Part shown: positions 1 to 9,014 of the stretch, one piece after another
Layout of the letters: every line of letters starts with the position of its first letter
How positions within the stretch are numbered: position 1 is the first letter of the stretch
Origin: Candidatus Yanofskybacteria bacterium RIFCSPHIGHO2_12_FULL_45_19b
Lineage (GTDB): Bacteria > Patescibacteriota > Minisyncoccia > 2-02-FULL-40-12 > IGHO2-12-FULL-4
Direction: 5' to 3'
Assembly: GCA_001794605.1 (NCBI GenBank)
Contig: MGKD01000023.1
Location: 1 to 41,031, forward strand
Length of the DNA: 41,031 nucleotides
Translations under genes and position numbers: made by a program
The notes under the pieces: generated by a model
What the model was told of the DNA's origin: nothing
What the model saw: the letters and a program-made list of their open reading frames with translations, nothing else
The model's database searches: none

Positions 1-63
1 ATAATGCAAGAGAAGAATTTATTAAAAGATATTAATACCGAAGAATATGCACTTGAGGGCTGA
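1..63 (+). CDS. C-terminal end of an unidentified protein (5' truncated)
   Basis: Frame 1 is open from the window edge to a TGA at 61-63 and encodes about 20 residues ending in NTEEYALEG. The piece is too short to recognise. A strong hairpin about 60 bases downstream (122-158) fits the end of a plus-strand gene, which is the main support for calling it coding. It could be chance. Confidence 0.35.
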   Translation: MMQEKNLLKDINTEEYALEG

Positions 64-121
64 ATTTAGGTAACTTATTGTGTTTTAATTATAACACTAA
101 AAAGCACCATCTGTCAAGTAT

Positions 122-158
122 AACCTGAAAACCCTTGTTTTGTAAGGGTTTTCAGGTT
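122..158 (+). terminator. Intrinsic terminator-like hairpin
   Basis: A perfect 15-bp stem, AACCTGAAAACCCTT (122-136) with its complement at 144-158, closes a 7-nt loop. It follows the partial plus-strand reading frame ending at 63. The T-rich tail is weak (TCGATTTTAAG), so it may act in both directions or be a repeat. Confidence 0.5.
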
Positions 159-242
159 AGTCGATTTTAAGCAGAGCCCTAGCCCCTCCCAAGGAGGCTC
201 GAGTTGGCTATCGTCAAAAACTAAGCGAAGCCCCGTCATTAT

Positions 243-275
243 CCCATCCCTTGAGGTTAAACCTCAAGGGATGGG
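243..275. repeat. Perfect 16-bp inverted repeat
   Basis: CCCATCCCTTGAGGTT at 243-258 is followed by one base and its exact reverse complement at 260-275. The nearly loop-less form is unlike a normal terminator and resembles the near-perfect palindrome inside rnhB (27632-27662). Function unknown. Confidence 0.6.
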
Positions 276-448
276 CATGGCTAAAAAGCCCAAGGGTTTT
301 TAGGGGAAGTGTAGCCCTCGGCCTTTTGGTAGCTCCATTCAAAACCTGAGCGAGCCCCATTCCTCTGTCATTCGTCAAAGAGCTCTCTGTCTGTATAAAA
401 CCACGAGCCGATTGCAGTGGATCGGTGCTAAATAAATCAGAGATATAG

Positions 449-471
449 AAAAGCCCCTTAACGGGGCTTTT
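449..471. terminator. Bidirectional terminator, probably ending the rpoBC transcript
   Basis: AAAAGCCCC (449-457) and GGGGCTTTT (463-471) form a 9-bp stem with a 5-nt loop. Read on the minus strand it lies about 100 bases after the rpoC stop and ends in a T-rich run, so it is the best candidate terminator for the rpoB-rpoC operon. Confidence 0.65.
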
Positions 472-569
472 CGGAAGAGGCTCGATTTTTTAGCTAGAGC
501 CACTAAATCGCGCAGTGAGTTTTATTAGACAGTGCGAGAGAATGGCAGAGGGATGGGGCGAGGCGAGGC

Positions 570-3500
570 CTATTCTACTTCCGGTTCTATCACACTCGGC
601 AACGATGCCCCATAGCCCGTACCAGCGGGGATGAGCCGACCGATGATCACATTCTCCTTGAGACCACGCAGGCGATCCTCTTTGCCTAAGACCGCGGCAT
701 CAATTAAGACCTTGGCAGTTTCTTGGAAGGAGGCGGCGGAGAGGAAGCTTTCGGTGGAAAGCGCCACCTTACTAATACCTAACAGAATTAACTCATAAGA
801 GGCCTCAGTGCCACCGGCCTGACGGGTAATTTCGTTTTGCTCTAAGACTTGACGGCGCTCCACAATATCCCCTGGCAACAAAACGGTATCGCCTGGATCT
901 AAGATGCGGGCACGCGAGGTCATCTGACGAACGATTAACTCCACGTGTTTGTTGTTAATACCTTCACCAGTGGAGAAGTAGACACTCTGTACCTCACGAA
1001 TAATGTAACGCGCGACGATACCAATATCTTTCACGGTATGGTAGAGTTCTTTGAGATCAAGGTGACCTTCACTTAACTGCTGACCAACCGTTACTAAGTC
1101 CCCTTCTTTTACCCACAAGGCCTGACCAAAGGGTACTACAAAGGTGCGCTCTTCGCCGGCACTAGTGAGCATGGTAATAGTATATTGTCGCCCGCTCTCT
1201 TTAATTTCTTTGACACTACCATCCACATCAGACAGACTAGCCTGCATGGCCGGCACACGGGCTTCAAAAATTTCTTCGACCCGCGGCAAGCCCATGGTAA
1301 TATCACCGCCACCGGCGACACCACCACTGTGGAAGGTACGCATCGTTAGCTGAGTACCTGGTTCACCGATCGCCTGCGCCGTAACAATACCGACGGCCTG
1401 ACCAATTTCGACTAAACGATTCTTAGACAGGTCGAAACCATAACAACGCTGACAAACGCCTTCGCGTGACTTGCAAGTAATCAATGAGCGAATTTTAACT
1501 TGCGGAATACCAGCGGCATCAATCTGCGCCGCCATTGCTTTATCAATTAATCCGCCCTTTTTAACAATCAAATTACCAGCTTTATCTTTAATGTCTTCCA
1601 GAGTGGTGCGGCCTTTGACGCGTTTGCCCAAAGTTTCACCCAAATGCTTACCCTCTTCCAGAAACATCATATAACCAACAGTGTCTTTACAATCGGCCTC
1701 ACGCACCACCACATCCTGAGCCACATCTACTAAACGACGGGTTAGGTAACCGGCTTGTGCGGTGTTCAAGGCAGTATCTACCAAACCTTTGCGTGCGCCG
1801 TGCGTAGATAAGAAGTATTCCAAAACGCTCAACCCTTCCTTGAACGAACCCTTGACTGGCAACTCAATAATTTCACCGCTCGGGTTAGTCATTAAACCGC
1901 GCATACCGACTAGCTGGTTAACCGTAGACCAAGTACCGCGCGCGCCGGACTCTACCAAGATATAGACGGCATCTTCCGGTTTAAAGTTCTCTTTAATTTT
2001 CTTTTCTAAGTTAGCCTTGGTGTCAGTCCAAATTTCAATCGCCTTAGTTTTGCGTTCGTGTTCGGTTAAAAGACCTTGTTCATACAAAGCGTGACTTTCC
2101 TCTACTGCTTTCTCGGCTGCGGCAATCATCTCTGGTTTCTCTACTACACTATGCATGTCGTCCATGGAGAAAGAGACACCGGATAAAGTAGCATGATGGA
2201 AACCAAAATCTTTAATCCGGTTGAGCAAGCGCACGGCTTCCACTTCACCGCGTTCGTCTAAAATTTCCGCCTCCAGTCCCTTGAGCGATCCCTTGGCCAT
2301 GGTCTTGTTTAAGAAACGGAAATCTTCTGGTAGACCACTATTGAAAATCAGGCGACCAACTGTGGTTTCCAGCAAGCCAGACTTGTCTAGTTCTTTTTCA
2401 TCAATCTTTTTAGCCGGTGGCACCTTAATTTTGGCACGTAGATCAACAAAACCATTTTCGTGAGCCATTAAGGCCTCGGGCATTGAGGAGAAGATTTTAC
2501 CCTCGCCCTTTAACCCATCAATCATCTGGGTTAGGTAGAAGCAACCAAACACCATGTCTTTCGATGGGGCCGCGACTGGTTCACCCGTGGAAGGCTTCAA
2601 AATGGCATGACTAGCTAACATCAACTCACGCGCCTCAGTTTGCGCCTCTTCGGTTAAGGGTAAGTGGACGGCCATCTGGTCACCATCGAAGTCAGCGTTA
2701 AAAGCGGCAGTCGGCAAGGCTGGAATCTTAATGGCCTTACCTTCAATTAAAATGGGTTTAAAAGCCTGCACACCCAGGCGGTGCAAAGTCGGAGCACGGT
2801 TTAGCAGGACTAGTTTATTTTCGATTGACTCTTCCAGGGCCTTCCACACTTCTGGAGTTTGCTGATCAATTAAACGATTGGCGGAACGAATGTTGTGCGC
2901 CAGGTCAGCTTTAATTAAACGGTGTACCACGAATGGTTTAAACAACTCCAAAGCCAAGTGTTTTGGTAAACCACACTCATCAATATCTAAATCCGAACCG
3001 ATCACAATCACGCTACGGCCGGAGTAATCCACCCGTTTACCGAGCAGGTTCTGACGGAAGCGGCCCGTCTTACCCTTCAACATGTCAGACAAAGACTTAA
3101 GCGCCCGTTTTTGGCCAGTCGAGGCCGAGATCATAGTCTGACCACGACGCATGGAGTTATCAATCAAGGCATCTACTGCTTCTTGCAACATGCGCTTCTC
3201 GTTCTTCATGATAACCTCTGGCGCGCGCAACTCGAGCAAGTGTTTCAAACGATTGTTACGATTAATCACGCGGCGGTATAAGTCATTTAAATCAGCCGTG
3301 GCAAAACGACCACCATCCAGCGGTACCATGGGGCGAAGCGCTGGCGGGATCACTGGCAAGATCTCCATGATCATCCACTCCGGACGAATGTTATTCTTGT
3401 GCATCCCACGCAACAATTTTAAGCGACGCAGCAATTTTTTACGCAGATTGGGGTTATCGGTAATTTTTAGATCGGACTCGCTACGGTCAGCTTCCGCTAC

Positions 3501-4160
3501 TAAATCCATTTCCGCCAACAATTTGCGAATAGCCTCAGCACCAATTCCCGCCTCAAATACCTCACCATATTTCAACGACAAATCCCTGAACTCTAGTTCA
3601 GACAAGACTTGGTACTTGGTGATATTGCGCAGATTGCCGCGTTCACGATCTTTTTGCTCTTTGATCTTAATCGCTTCAGCTTCATCAGTGGCGTTTTTGA
3701 TCTTAGAACGAAACTCGCCTTCAATTTTTTTCATCGCCTCGGCTTTCAACTCATCATTGACCCGCATCACGATATAGCTGGCAAAGTAAACGACTTTTTC
3801 GACATCAGCCAAAGAAGCCTCCAGGGCCATGGCTACCTTGGAAGGCACGCCACGTAAAAACCAAATATGCGCCACTGGACTAGCTAGTTTAATATGGCCC
3901 ATGCGCTCACGTCGCACAATCGAGCGAGTGACCTCAACCCCACAACGATCACAAATAATTCCCTTATAGCGAATGCGCTTATATTTACCACAGTAACACT
4001 CCCAGTCTTTCATCGGACCAAAAATCGGCTCAGAAAAGAGGCCATCTTTTTCCGGCTTAGCGGTACGGTAGTTAATCGTCTCCGGCTTGGTTACCTCACC
4101 GTAAGACCACTCCAAGATTTCATCCGATGAAGCAATTTTAAGTTTGAGTGACGGATTCAT
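570..4160 (-). CDS. rpoC: DNA-directed RNA polymerase subunit beta'
   Basis: Largest catalytic subunit of RNA polymerase. The N-terminal zinc ribbon is visible as Cys55, Cys57, Cys70 and Cys73. The active-site motif NADFDGD lies at residues 488-494, with Asp490, Asp492 and Asp494 expected to hold the catalytic magnesium. The second zinc site uses Cys896, Cys903 and Cys906 (motif CKSREGVCQRC), followed by the conserved AIGEPGTQLTMRTFHSGG stretch near the trigger loop. At 1196 aa it is shorter than the roughly 1400 aa of E. coli, as is usual in CPR bacteria, with the large lineage inserts missing. It follows rpoB by 86 bp on the same strand, and that spacer contains a repeat also found before nusB. 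The ATG start has no clear Shine-Dalgarno. Identification is certain. Confidence 0.98.
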   Translation of the reverse strand: MNPSLKLKIASSDEILEWSYGEVTKPETINYRTAKPEKDGLFSEPIFGPMKDWECYCGKYKRIRYKGIICDRCGVEVTRSIVRRERMGHIKLASPVAHIWFLRGVPSKVAMALEASLADVEKVVYFASYIVMRVNDELKAEAMKKIEGEFRSKIKNATDEAEAIKIKEQKDRERGNLRNITKYQVLSELEFRDLSLKYGEVFEAGIGAEAIRKLLAEMDLVAEADRSESDLKITDNPNLRKKLLRRLKLLRGMHKNNIRPEWMIMEILPVIPPALRPMVPLDGGRFATADLNDLYRRVINRNNRLKHLLELRAPEVIMKNEKRMLQEAVDALIDNSMRRGQTMISASTGQKRALKSLSDMLKGKTGRFRQNLLGKRVDYSGRSVIVIGSDLDIDECGLPKHLALELFKPFVVHRLIKADLAHNIRSANRLIDQQTPEVWKALEESIENKLVLLNRAPTLHRLGVQAFKPILIEGKAIKIPALPTAAFNADFDGDQMAVHLPLTEEAQTEARELMLASHAILKPSTGEPVAAPSKDMVFGCFYLTQMIDGLKGEGKIFSSMPEALMAHENGFVDLRAKIKVPPAKKIDEKELDKSGLLETTVGRLIFNSGLPEDFRFLNKTMAKGSLKGLEAEILDERGEVEAVRLLNRIKDFGFHHATLSGVSFSMDDMHSVVEKPEMIAAAEKAVEESHALYEQGLLTEHERKTKAIEIWTDTKANLEKKIKENFKPEDAVYILVESGARGTWSTVNQLVGMRGLMTNPSGEIIELPVKGSFKEGLSVLEYFLSTHGARKGLVDTALNTAQAGYLTRRLVDVAQDVVVREADCKDTVGYMMFLEEGKHLGETLGKRVKGRTTLEDIKDKAGNLIVKKGGLIDKAMAAQIDAAGIPQVKIRSLITCKSREGVCQRCYGFDLSKNRLVEIGQAVGIVTAQAIGEPGTQLTMRTFHSGGVAGGGDITMGLPRVEEIFEARVPAMQASLSDVDGSVKEIKESGRQYTITMLTSAGEERTFVVPFGQALWVKEGDLVTVGQQLSEGHLDLKELYHTVKDIGIVARYIIREVQSVYFSTGEGINNKHVELIVRQMTSRARILDPGDTVLLPGDIVERRQVLEQNEITRQAGGTEASYELILLGISKVALSTESFLSAASFQETAKVLIDAAVLGKEDRLRGLKENVIIGRLIPAGTGYGASLPSVIEPEVE

Positions 4161-4164
4161 AATT

Positions 4165-4242
4165 ACAAATTTACGAATGGACTCTAATCTACGAATAAAG
4201 TCTCTTTCGGTATTAGTACATTTGGATTAATTAGTAAATTAG
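4165..4242. repeat. Intergenic repeat between rpoB and rpoC
   Basis: About 78 bp of AT-rich sequence that matches 39013-39090 at roughly 80% identity by eye, including the shared block GGATTAATTAGTAAATTAG. Both copies fill the gap just upstream of a minus-strand gene (rpoC, nusB). No coding potential is seen. Confidence 0.65.
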
Positions 4243-4246
4243 TGTG

Positions 4247-7200
4247 TTAGTGTTCAATTAATTCAACACTCAAGCCCAAGCCTTTAATTTCAGAAAGTAA
4301 AACTTTGAAAGATTCTGGTAAGTGTGGCGCCTTAATCTCTTCACCGTTAACAATCGATTCGTAGGTTTTAGCACGACCCAAAACATCGTCGGATTTAATA
4401 GTTAGCATTTCCTGTAAAGTATGCGCGGCGCCATAACCTTCTAGGGCCCACACTTCCATTTCTCCAAAACGCTGACCACCAAACTGGGCTTTACCGCCTA
4501 ACGGCTGTTGAGTAATCAACGAGTACGGACCGACCGAGCGCATATGTAGCTTGTCTTCCACCATGTGACTTAGTTTCAGGAAGTAAATCATGCCAACAGT
4601 AGAAGGATGGCTAAATGGCAAGCCCGTTTTTCCATCATACAATTGCGCCTTACCATTCTCGGGTAGACCGGCCTTTTTCAGCTCATCGCGAATCGCCTGC
4701 TCAGTTGGACCAGCCATGGCTGGTACGGCCGCCTTGTAGCCCAAGATTTGTGCCGCCCAACCTAAGTGCGTCTCCAGCACCTGACCGATGTTCATACGCG
4801 AGATAATACCGAGCGGACTGAGCACGATATCGACTTGGCGACCATCGGCCAAGAAAGGCATTTCTTCGTCTGGCAAGATGGTGGAGATGACACCCTTGTT
4901 ACCATGACGACCAGCTAGTTTGTCTCCCACCTGAATCTTGCGCAGTTGAGCAACAGAAACCTGGATAGTCTTAATGACGCCGGCCTGTAGCTTATCGCCC
5001 TGATCACGCGAGAATACCTTAATACCAACCACGCGACCCTGTTTACCATAATCCAAGCGCAGTGAGCTATCTTTTACATCGCGAGATTTTTCGCCAAAGA
5101 TGGCGCGCAGTAAACGCTCTTCGGAAGTTAGATCGCTCTCGCCTTTGGGAGAAATCTTACCAACCAAAATATCCTGCGAACGCACCTCCGCACCGATACG
5201 CACCACCCCATCGGGATCAAGATCTTTTAGACGCTCCTCACCAACATTTGGAATATCGTAGGTAGTTAATTCTGGACCCAGCTTGGTCTCACGTACATCA
5301 ACTGAGTATTCTTCGATATAAACCGAGGAGAGTACGTCCTGTTTGACCATTCGATCAGACAAAACAATCGCGTCTTCAAAATTTAAACCTTCAAAGGACA
5401 GGAAGGCCACCAATAGGTTGGTGCCTAACGCCAACTCACCACCATCGGTGGCCGGACCATCAGCAATAATCTGGTGCTTCTTTACTTTATCGCCTTTATT
5501 CACCAACGGTCGCTGACTAATACTGGTGAAAGCATTGGATTTAAGAAACTTAATTAATTGATAATCATGTTTCTTACCATCATCACCTTTGATACTAATA
5601 TGCGCGGCATCAACGCTTTCTACCACCCCATCCGCTTCAGCCACTACTACCAAACCAGAGTCACGCGCGACGGTTTCTTCTAAACCAGTACCAACATAAG
5701 GCGCCTGCGGATTAACTAGCGGTTGGGCCTGGCGTTGCATATTCGAACCCATCAAAGCACGGTTGGCATCATCATGTTCCAAGAAAGGAATCAATGAGGT
5801 GGCTGCCGAAAAAGGCTGTTTCGGTGAAACATCAATAAAGTCTAACTCTTCCGGAGAAACCAAACCGGGCTCACCCTGAATACGCGCCGCTACTCGTTCA
5901 TCTAAAATTTTACCGTCCGCTGAAATTTTCACACCAGCTGGCGCAACAATAAAACGTTCTTCTTCACTAGCGTCGAGATAAACAATTTCACTAGTGGTTT
6001 TTCCCTTAACCACTTTGCGATAAGGCGTGAGAATAAAACCTAATGGAGAAATCTTGGCATAAAGTGCCAAGTGGCCGACTAGACCAATATTTTGCCCCTC
6101 CGGAGTTTCAATCGGGCAGATCCGGCCATAGTGCGAAGGATGTACGTCACGCACGTCAAAACTGGCGCGCTCCTTGGTTAAACCGCCGGGACCAAGCGCA
6201 GACAAGAGTCGCTTGTGTTCTAACTCGGACAGGGGATTAAACTGGTCCATGAATTGAGAGAGTTGGCCAGAGGAAAAGAATTCTTTCAAGCGCGCCACAA
6301 ATGGACGCGGGTTAATTAACTGCGAAGGTAGGACTGTATCGGTATCCAGCGTACTCATGCGGTCTTTGATAATACGCTCAGTCTGCGCAAAGGCGACACG
6401 CATCTTATCTTGTAGCAGCTCACCCAAAACCTTAACGCGACGATTACCAAGATGGTCAATATTATCAGGACGAGCAGAGGGGTTGTTATTTAAACGGATA
6501 ATTTCGCGAACGGTATTAATTACATCCTCCGGTTTGAGGGTACGCTCAGTTTCGGTTAGCTCATAGTTAGTAGCAAAACGCTGGTTGAGACGATGACGGC
6601 CAACGCGCGACAAGTCATAGCGAGCGAAGTTGAAGAACATGTTATGAATCATTTGGCGAGAGTTTTCCGCGGTGGCCAAATCACCCGGACGAATACGACG
6701 ATAGACCTCGGCCAAGCCCTCACTCTCGGAAGCGGCTGGATCCTGAGCCATGGTGGCCATGACAAATTTCATCTGATCGTCGGTATCAACATCTGACAAA
6801 ACTTTTTTCAGTTGCTCGTCAGTACCAATGCCGAAGGCGCGCAATAGCGTGGTGACCGGCAGTTTGCGCTTACGATCAATGCGCGCACTAATGGTGCCAT
6901 TTGACTCGGTTTCAAACTCTAACCAAGCACCGCGGGAAGGAATCAACTTGGCACCAAAAAGATTTTTCGCACCGGCCAGGCGCGAATAACTGAAGAAAAT
7001 ACCTGGACTGCGAATCAGCTGTGAGATAACTACCCGCTCCACGCCATTGATAATAAAAGTCCCGCGTGGGGTCATAAGCGGGAAATCTCCCAAATACAAT
7101 TCTTGGTTAGTGACCTGACCAGTGCGCTTATTGCGCAGTTCTATTTTGATGCGTAAAGGCGCCTCGTAGGTAACATTTTTTTCACGCGCAGTGCGCTCGT

Positions 7201-7426
7201 CAAATTTCGACTTTTCTAGGGTATAGTCCTGAAAGTAGAGTTCATATTCCTTCTCGGTCCAATCTCGAACCGGAGAAATCTCTTTTAGCAACTCCTTCAG
7301 ACCGTGTTCTAAAAACCACTGATAGGAGTCGAGCTGGACCTGAGCTAAGCTGGGACCAGTAAAACTATCCGGTGCGTATTTGGAGAAAAGTTTACGATTA
7401 GCCATAGGCGAAGGGTGGGCTACCAT
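4247..7426 (-). CDS. rpoB: DNA-directed RNA polymerase subunit beta
   Basis: Second large subunit of RNA polymerase. The rifampicin pocket is clear: LSQFMDQFNPLSELEHKR followed by LLSALGPGGL, then the conserved VRDVHPSHYGRICPIETPEG. The usual resistance positions (Asp of MDQ, His of EHKR, Ser of LSALG) carry the sensitive residues. The C-terminal part has GDKLAGRHGNKGV and the GGKAQFGGQRFGEMEVWALE motif that contacts beta'. At 1059 aa it is much shorter than E. coli's 1342, a CPR trait. The frame opens at 7426, but an internal ATG at 7405 (MANRKLFSKY) is an equally good start; neither has a Shine-Dalgarno. It is the first gene of the rpoB-rpoC pair. Confidence 0.98.
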   Translation of the reverse strand: MVAHPSPMANRKLFSKYAPDSFTGPSLAQVQLDSYQWFLEHGLKELLKEISPVRDWTEKEYELYFQDYTLEKSKFDERTAREKNVTYEAPLRIKIELRNKRTGQVTNQELYLGDFPLMTPRGTFIINGVERVVISQLIRSPGIFFSYSRLAGAKNLFGAKLIPSRGAWLEFETESNGTISARIDRKRKLPVTTLLRAFGIGTDEQLKKVLSDVDTDDQMKFVMATMAQDPAASESEGLAEVYRRIRPGDLATAENSRQMIHNMFFNFARYDLSRVGRHRLNQRFATNYELTETERTLKPEDVINTVREIIRLNNNPSARPDNIDHLGNRRVKVLGELLQDKMRVAFAQTERIIKDRMSTLDTDTVLPSQLINPRPFVARLKEFFSSGQLSQFMDQFNPLSELEHKRLLSALGPGGLTKERASFDVRDVHPSHYGRICPIETPEGQNIGLVGHLALYAKISPLGFILTPYRKVVKGKTTSEIVYLDASEEERFIVAPAGVKISADGKILDERVAARIQGEPGLVSPEELDFIDVSPKQPFSAATSLIPFLEHDDANRALMGSNMQRQAQPLVNPQAPYVGTGLEETVARDSGLVVVAEADGVVESVDAAHISIKGDDGKKHDYQLIKFLKSNAFTSISQRPLVNKGDKVKKHQIIADGPATDGGELALGTNLLVAFLSFEGLNFEDAIVLSDRMVKQDVLSSVYIEEYSVDVRETKLGPELTTYDIPNVGEERLKDLDPDGVVRIGAEVRSQDILVGKISPKGESDLTSEERLLRAIFGEKSRDVKDSSLRLDYGKQGRVVGIKVFSRDQGDKLQAGVIKTIQVSVAQLRKIQVGDKLAGRHGNKGVISTILPDEEMPFLADGRQVDIVLSPLGIISRMNIGQVLETHLGWAAQILGYKAAVPAMAGPTEQAIRDELKKAGLPENGKAQLYDGKTGLPFSHPSTVGMIYFLKLSHMVEDKLHMRSVGPYSLITQQPLGGKAQFGGQRFGEMEVWALEGYGAAHTLQEMLTIKSDDVLGRAKTYESIVNGEEIKAPHLPESFKVLLSEIKGLGLSVELIEH

Positions 7427-7595
7427 TTAACTAAATTTTTGGCGGCAAAAAGACAAAACGGGCAACAACGGTCCGGTAAAATTTGTCCCTGATTAATTTT
7501 GTTCAGCCATCAGCAAGTTAATCAAAAAAAACTTGGCTTTAGTTGATCACCTAAATACTTAAGTCTTAGCCTTACTTTAGGGCTTAAATCATCAA

Positions 7596-7868
7596 CTATT
7601 TCAATCCGCTCAACACCGCCTGGGCAATTTGGTAGCTTAAACTACACCGCGAAACCCTACCCATGATTTGGTAGGTTTTAAAAGAGATTAAACTCATTGT
7701 ATTCTTTAATAAAAGCTTGTCAAGGGTTAATAACAGTAGCTGGTCCAGATCCCGGTTAAAGCTGAAGGCTTCACTGGCGATTAATTTTCGTTCGCTCAAG
7801 ATAGACAGTTCACCTCTAGACTGATCAATAAATTTTAATTTTAGCTTAAAATTCTTATTTTCTGACAT
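7596..7868 (-). CDS. Short TsaB-like protein (N-terminal part only)
   Basis: A 90-aa protein whose pattern of a short strand, then KLIASEAFSFNRDLDQLLLL, KLLLKNTMSL and a terminal GRVSRCSLSYQIAQAVLSGL resembles the N-terminal lobe of TsaB, the dimerising partner of TsaD in t6A37 tRNA modification. In TsaB this final segment is usually GPGSFTGLRVG; here the glycine-rich turn is replaced, so function is doubtful. Full TsaB is about 200 aa or more, so this is either a reduced CPR form or a remnant. It starts 6 bp after the rodA stop, suggesting co-transcription with rodA. The family link is my inference from a weak pattern. Confidence 0.6.
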   Translation of the reverse strand: MSENKNFKLKLKFIDQSRGELSILSERKLIASEAFSFNRDLDQLLLLTLDKLLLKNTMSLISFKTYQIMGRVSRCSLSYQIAQAVLSGLK

Positions 7869-7874
7869 ATGGTA

Positions 7875-9014
7875 TCATTGCGTACGCCGATAGATACTCT
7901 GCACCAGCCCTAACCCGATAGCGGTAGACAAAAGGAAACTACCGCCATAACTGATAAAAGGAAAGGGTATGCCGGTAATCGGCAAAACCCCGAGATTCAT
8001 GCCGGCGTTAATTAATACGTGGCTAAAAACAAAAATCATCAAACCGATGGTAAACAGTTTAGCAAAATTATTACCGGCGGAAAAACCAATCTTCCCTACT
8101 CGCCAGAGTAGATAGAATACTAACCCAAGTAATGTGCTACTGCCAATCCAGCCAAATTGCTCCGCTAGGGCGGCAAAAGCAAAATCTGTGTGTGCTTCCG
8201 GCAAAAATCCAAAACGGGCCTGACCACCCTGCCCCCAGCCAGTCCCTCGCCAGCCGCCAGAACCAATTGCTATACGAGACTGGATAATACTATAACCCTC
8301 CCCTTTTGGATCAAGATAAGGATTAATAAAAGAGACTATTCTGCCTTTTTGGTAAGGTGCCAAAAAATAAAACCAGGCCACTACCACTAACAGCATACCA
8401 ATGGCAATAACCACTAATAGGTGGCGCCGTTTAATGCCAGCCGCTAAGAGCATCCCCAACCAAATTATAATCGCCACCGCCGCTGAGCCAAGATCTGGTT
8501 GTAATAAAATTAGTCCGGCTGGTAGAGCGACATAAATTCCTGAAACAATGATATGGTAGATGCGATAAATTTCAACATGTTTTTGTGAAAAATATTTGGC
8601 CAACAAAATCACTATCGCCAGCTTAGCTAGTTCCGATGGCTCGAGACGTAAAGCCCCCAAACTAATCCAGGCACGGATTCCTCTGATTGAACCAGAAATT
8701 AACGAGGTAGAAATTAATAACAACGTGATGCCATAGAAAATTACTACCGGCGTAGAATAATTTTTAAAGATTCGGTAATCAAATAAGGCAAACAAAATCA
8801 TCACCACCAAACCGATGCCGATAAAAATTAACTGCTTATGCCAGAAAGTGGTCTGCACCTCTCCTCCGGCCATTGCCAAAATGCCAAACAAATTTAATCC
8901 TAACCAAGTTAGGGCTAACGGCCAGTCGAATGAGTGCCGTAAACGGCTCCAGCCACTACGGGTAAAATTGCTGAAATTTTTCTGGTTGACCGTAACGCCG
9001 GATGAAATTTGCAT
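7875..9014 (-). CDS. rodA: Rod-shape SEDS peptidoglycan polymerase RodA
   Basis: A polytopic membrane protein of the SEDS family, which polymerises lipid II glycan strands during wall elongation together with a class B penicillin-binding protein. Hallmarks are PSELAKLAIVILLAKYF, the extracellular EAHTDFAFAALAEQ segment around residue 275, and the C-terminal PFPFISYGGSFLL. About ten hydrophobic segments are visible. The length (379 aa) is normal. I start at the ATG at 9014 because the longer frame begins with TTG; even so it overlaps the upstream gene by 59 bp, which points to translational coupling. FtsW is the alternative, but the sequence and absence of division genes favour RodA. Confidence 0.92.
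   Translation of the reverse strand: MQISSGVTVNQKNFSNFTRSGWSRLRHSFDWPLALTWLGLNLFGILAMAGGEVQTTFWHKQLIFIGIGLVVMILFALFDYRIFKNYSTPVVIFYGITLLLISTSLISGSIRGIRAWISLGALRLEPSELAKLAIVILLAKYFSQKHVEIYRIYHIIVSGIYVALPAGLILLQPDLGSAAVAIIIWLGMLLAAGIKRRHLLVVIAIGMLLVVVAWFYFLAPYQKGRIVSFINPYLDPKGEGYSIIQSRIAIGSGGWRGTGWGQGGQARFGFLPEAHTDFAFAALAEQFGWIGSSTLLGLVFYLLWRVGKIGFSAGNNFAKLFTIGLMIFVFSHVLINAGMNLGVLPITGIPFPFISYGGSFLLSTAIGLGLVQSIYRRTQ

Larger units (their letters stand above)
64..569. other. 506-bp gene-free region rich in palindromes downstream of rpoC
   Basis: No convincing reading frame is seen here. It holds three strong inverted repeats (122-158, 243-275, 449-471), a weaker one at 284-302 (AAAAAGCCC/GGGTTTTT), and GC-rich segments such as 176-205 that look like decayed repeats. 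No tmRNA, RNase P or SRP consensus was recognised on either strand. Confidence 0.5.

Noticed and set aside
6180-6290. Rifampicin resistance substitution in rpoB
   Set aside because: The Asp, His and Ser positions of the rifampicin pocket carry wild-type residues.
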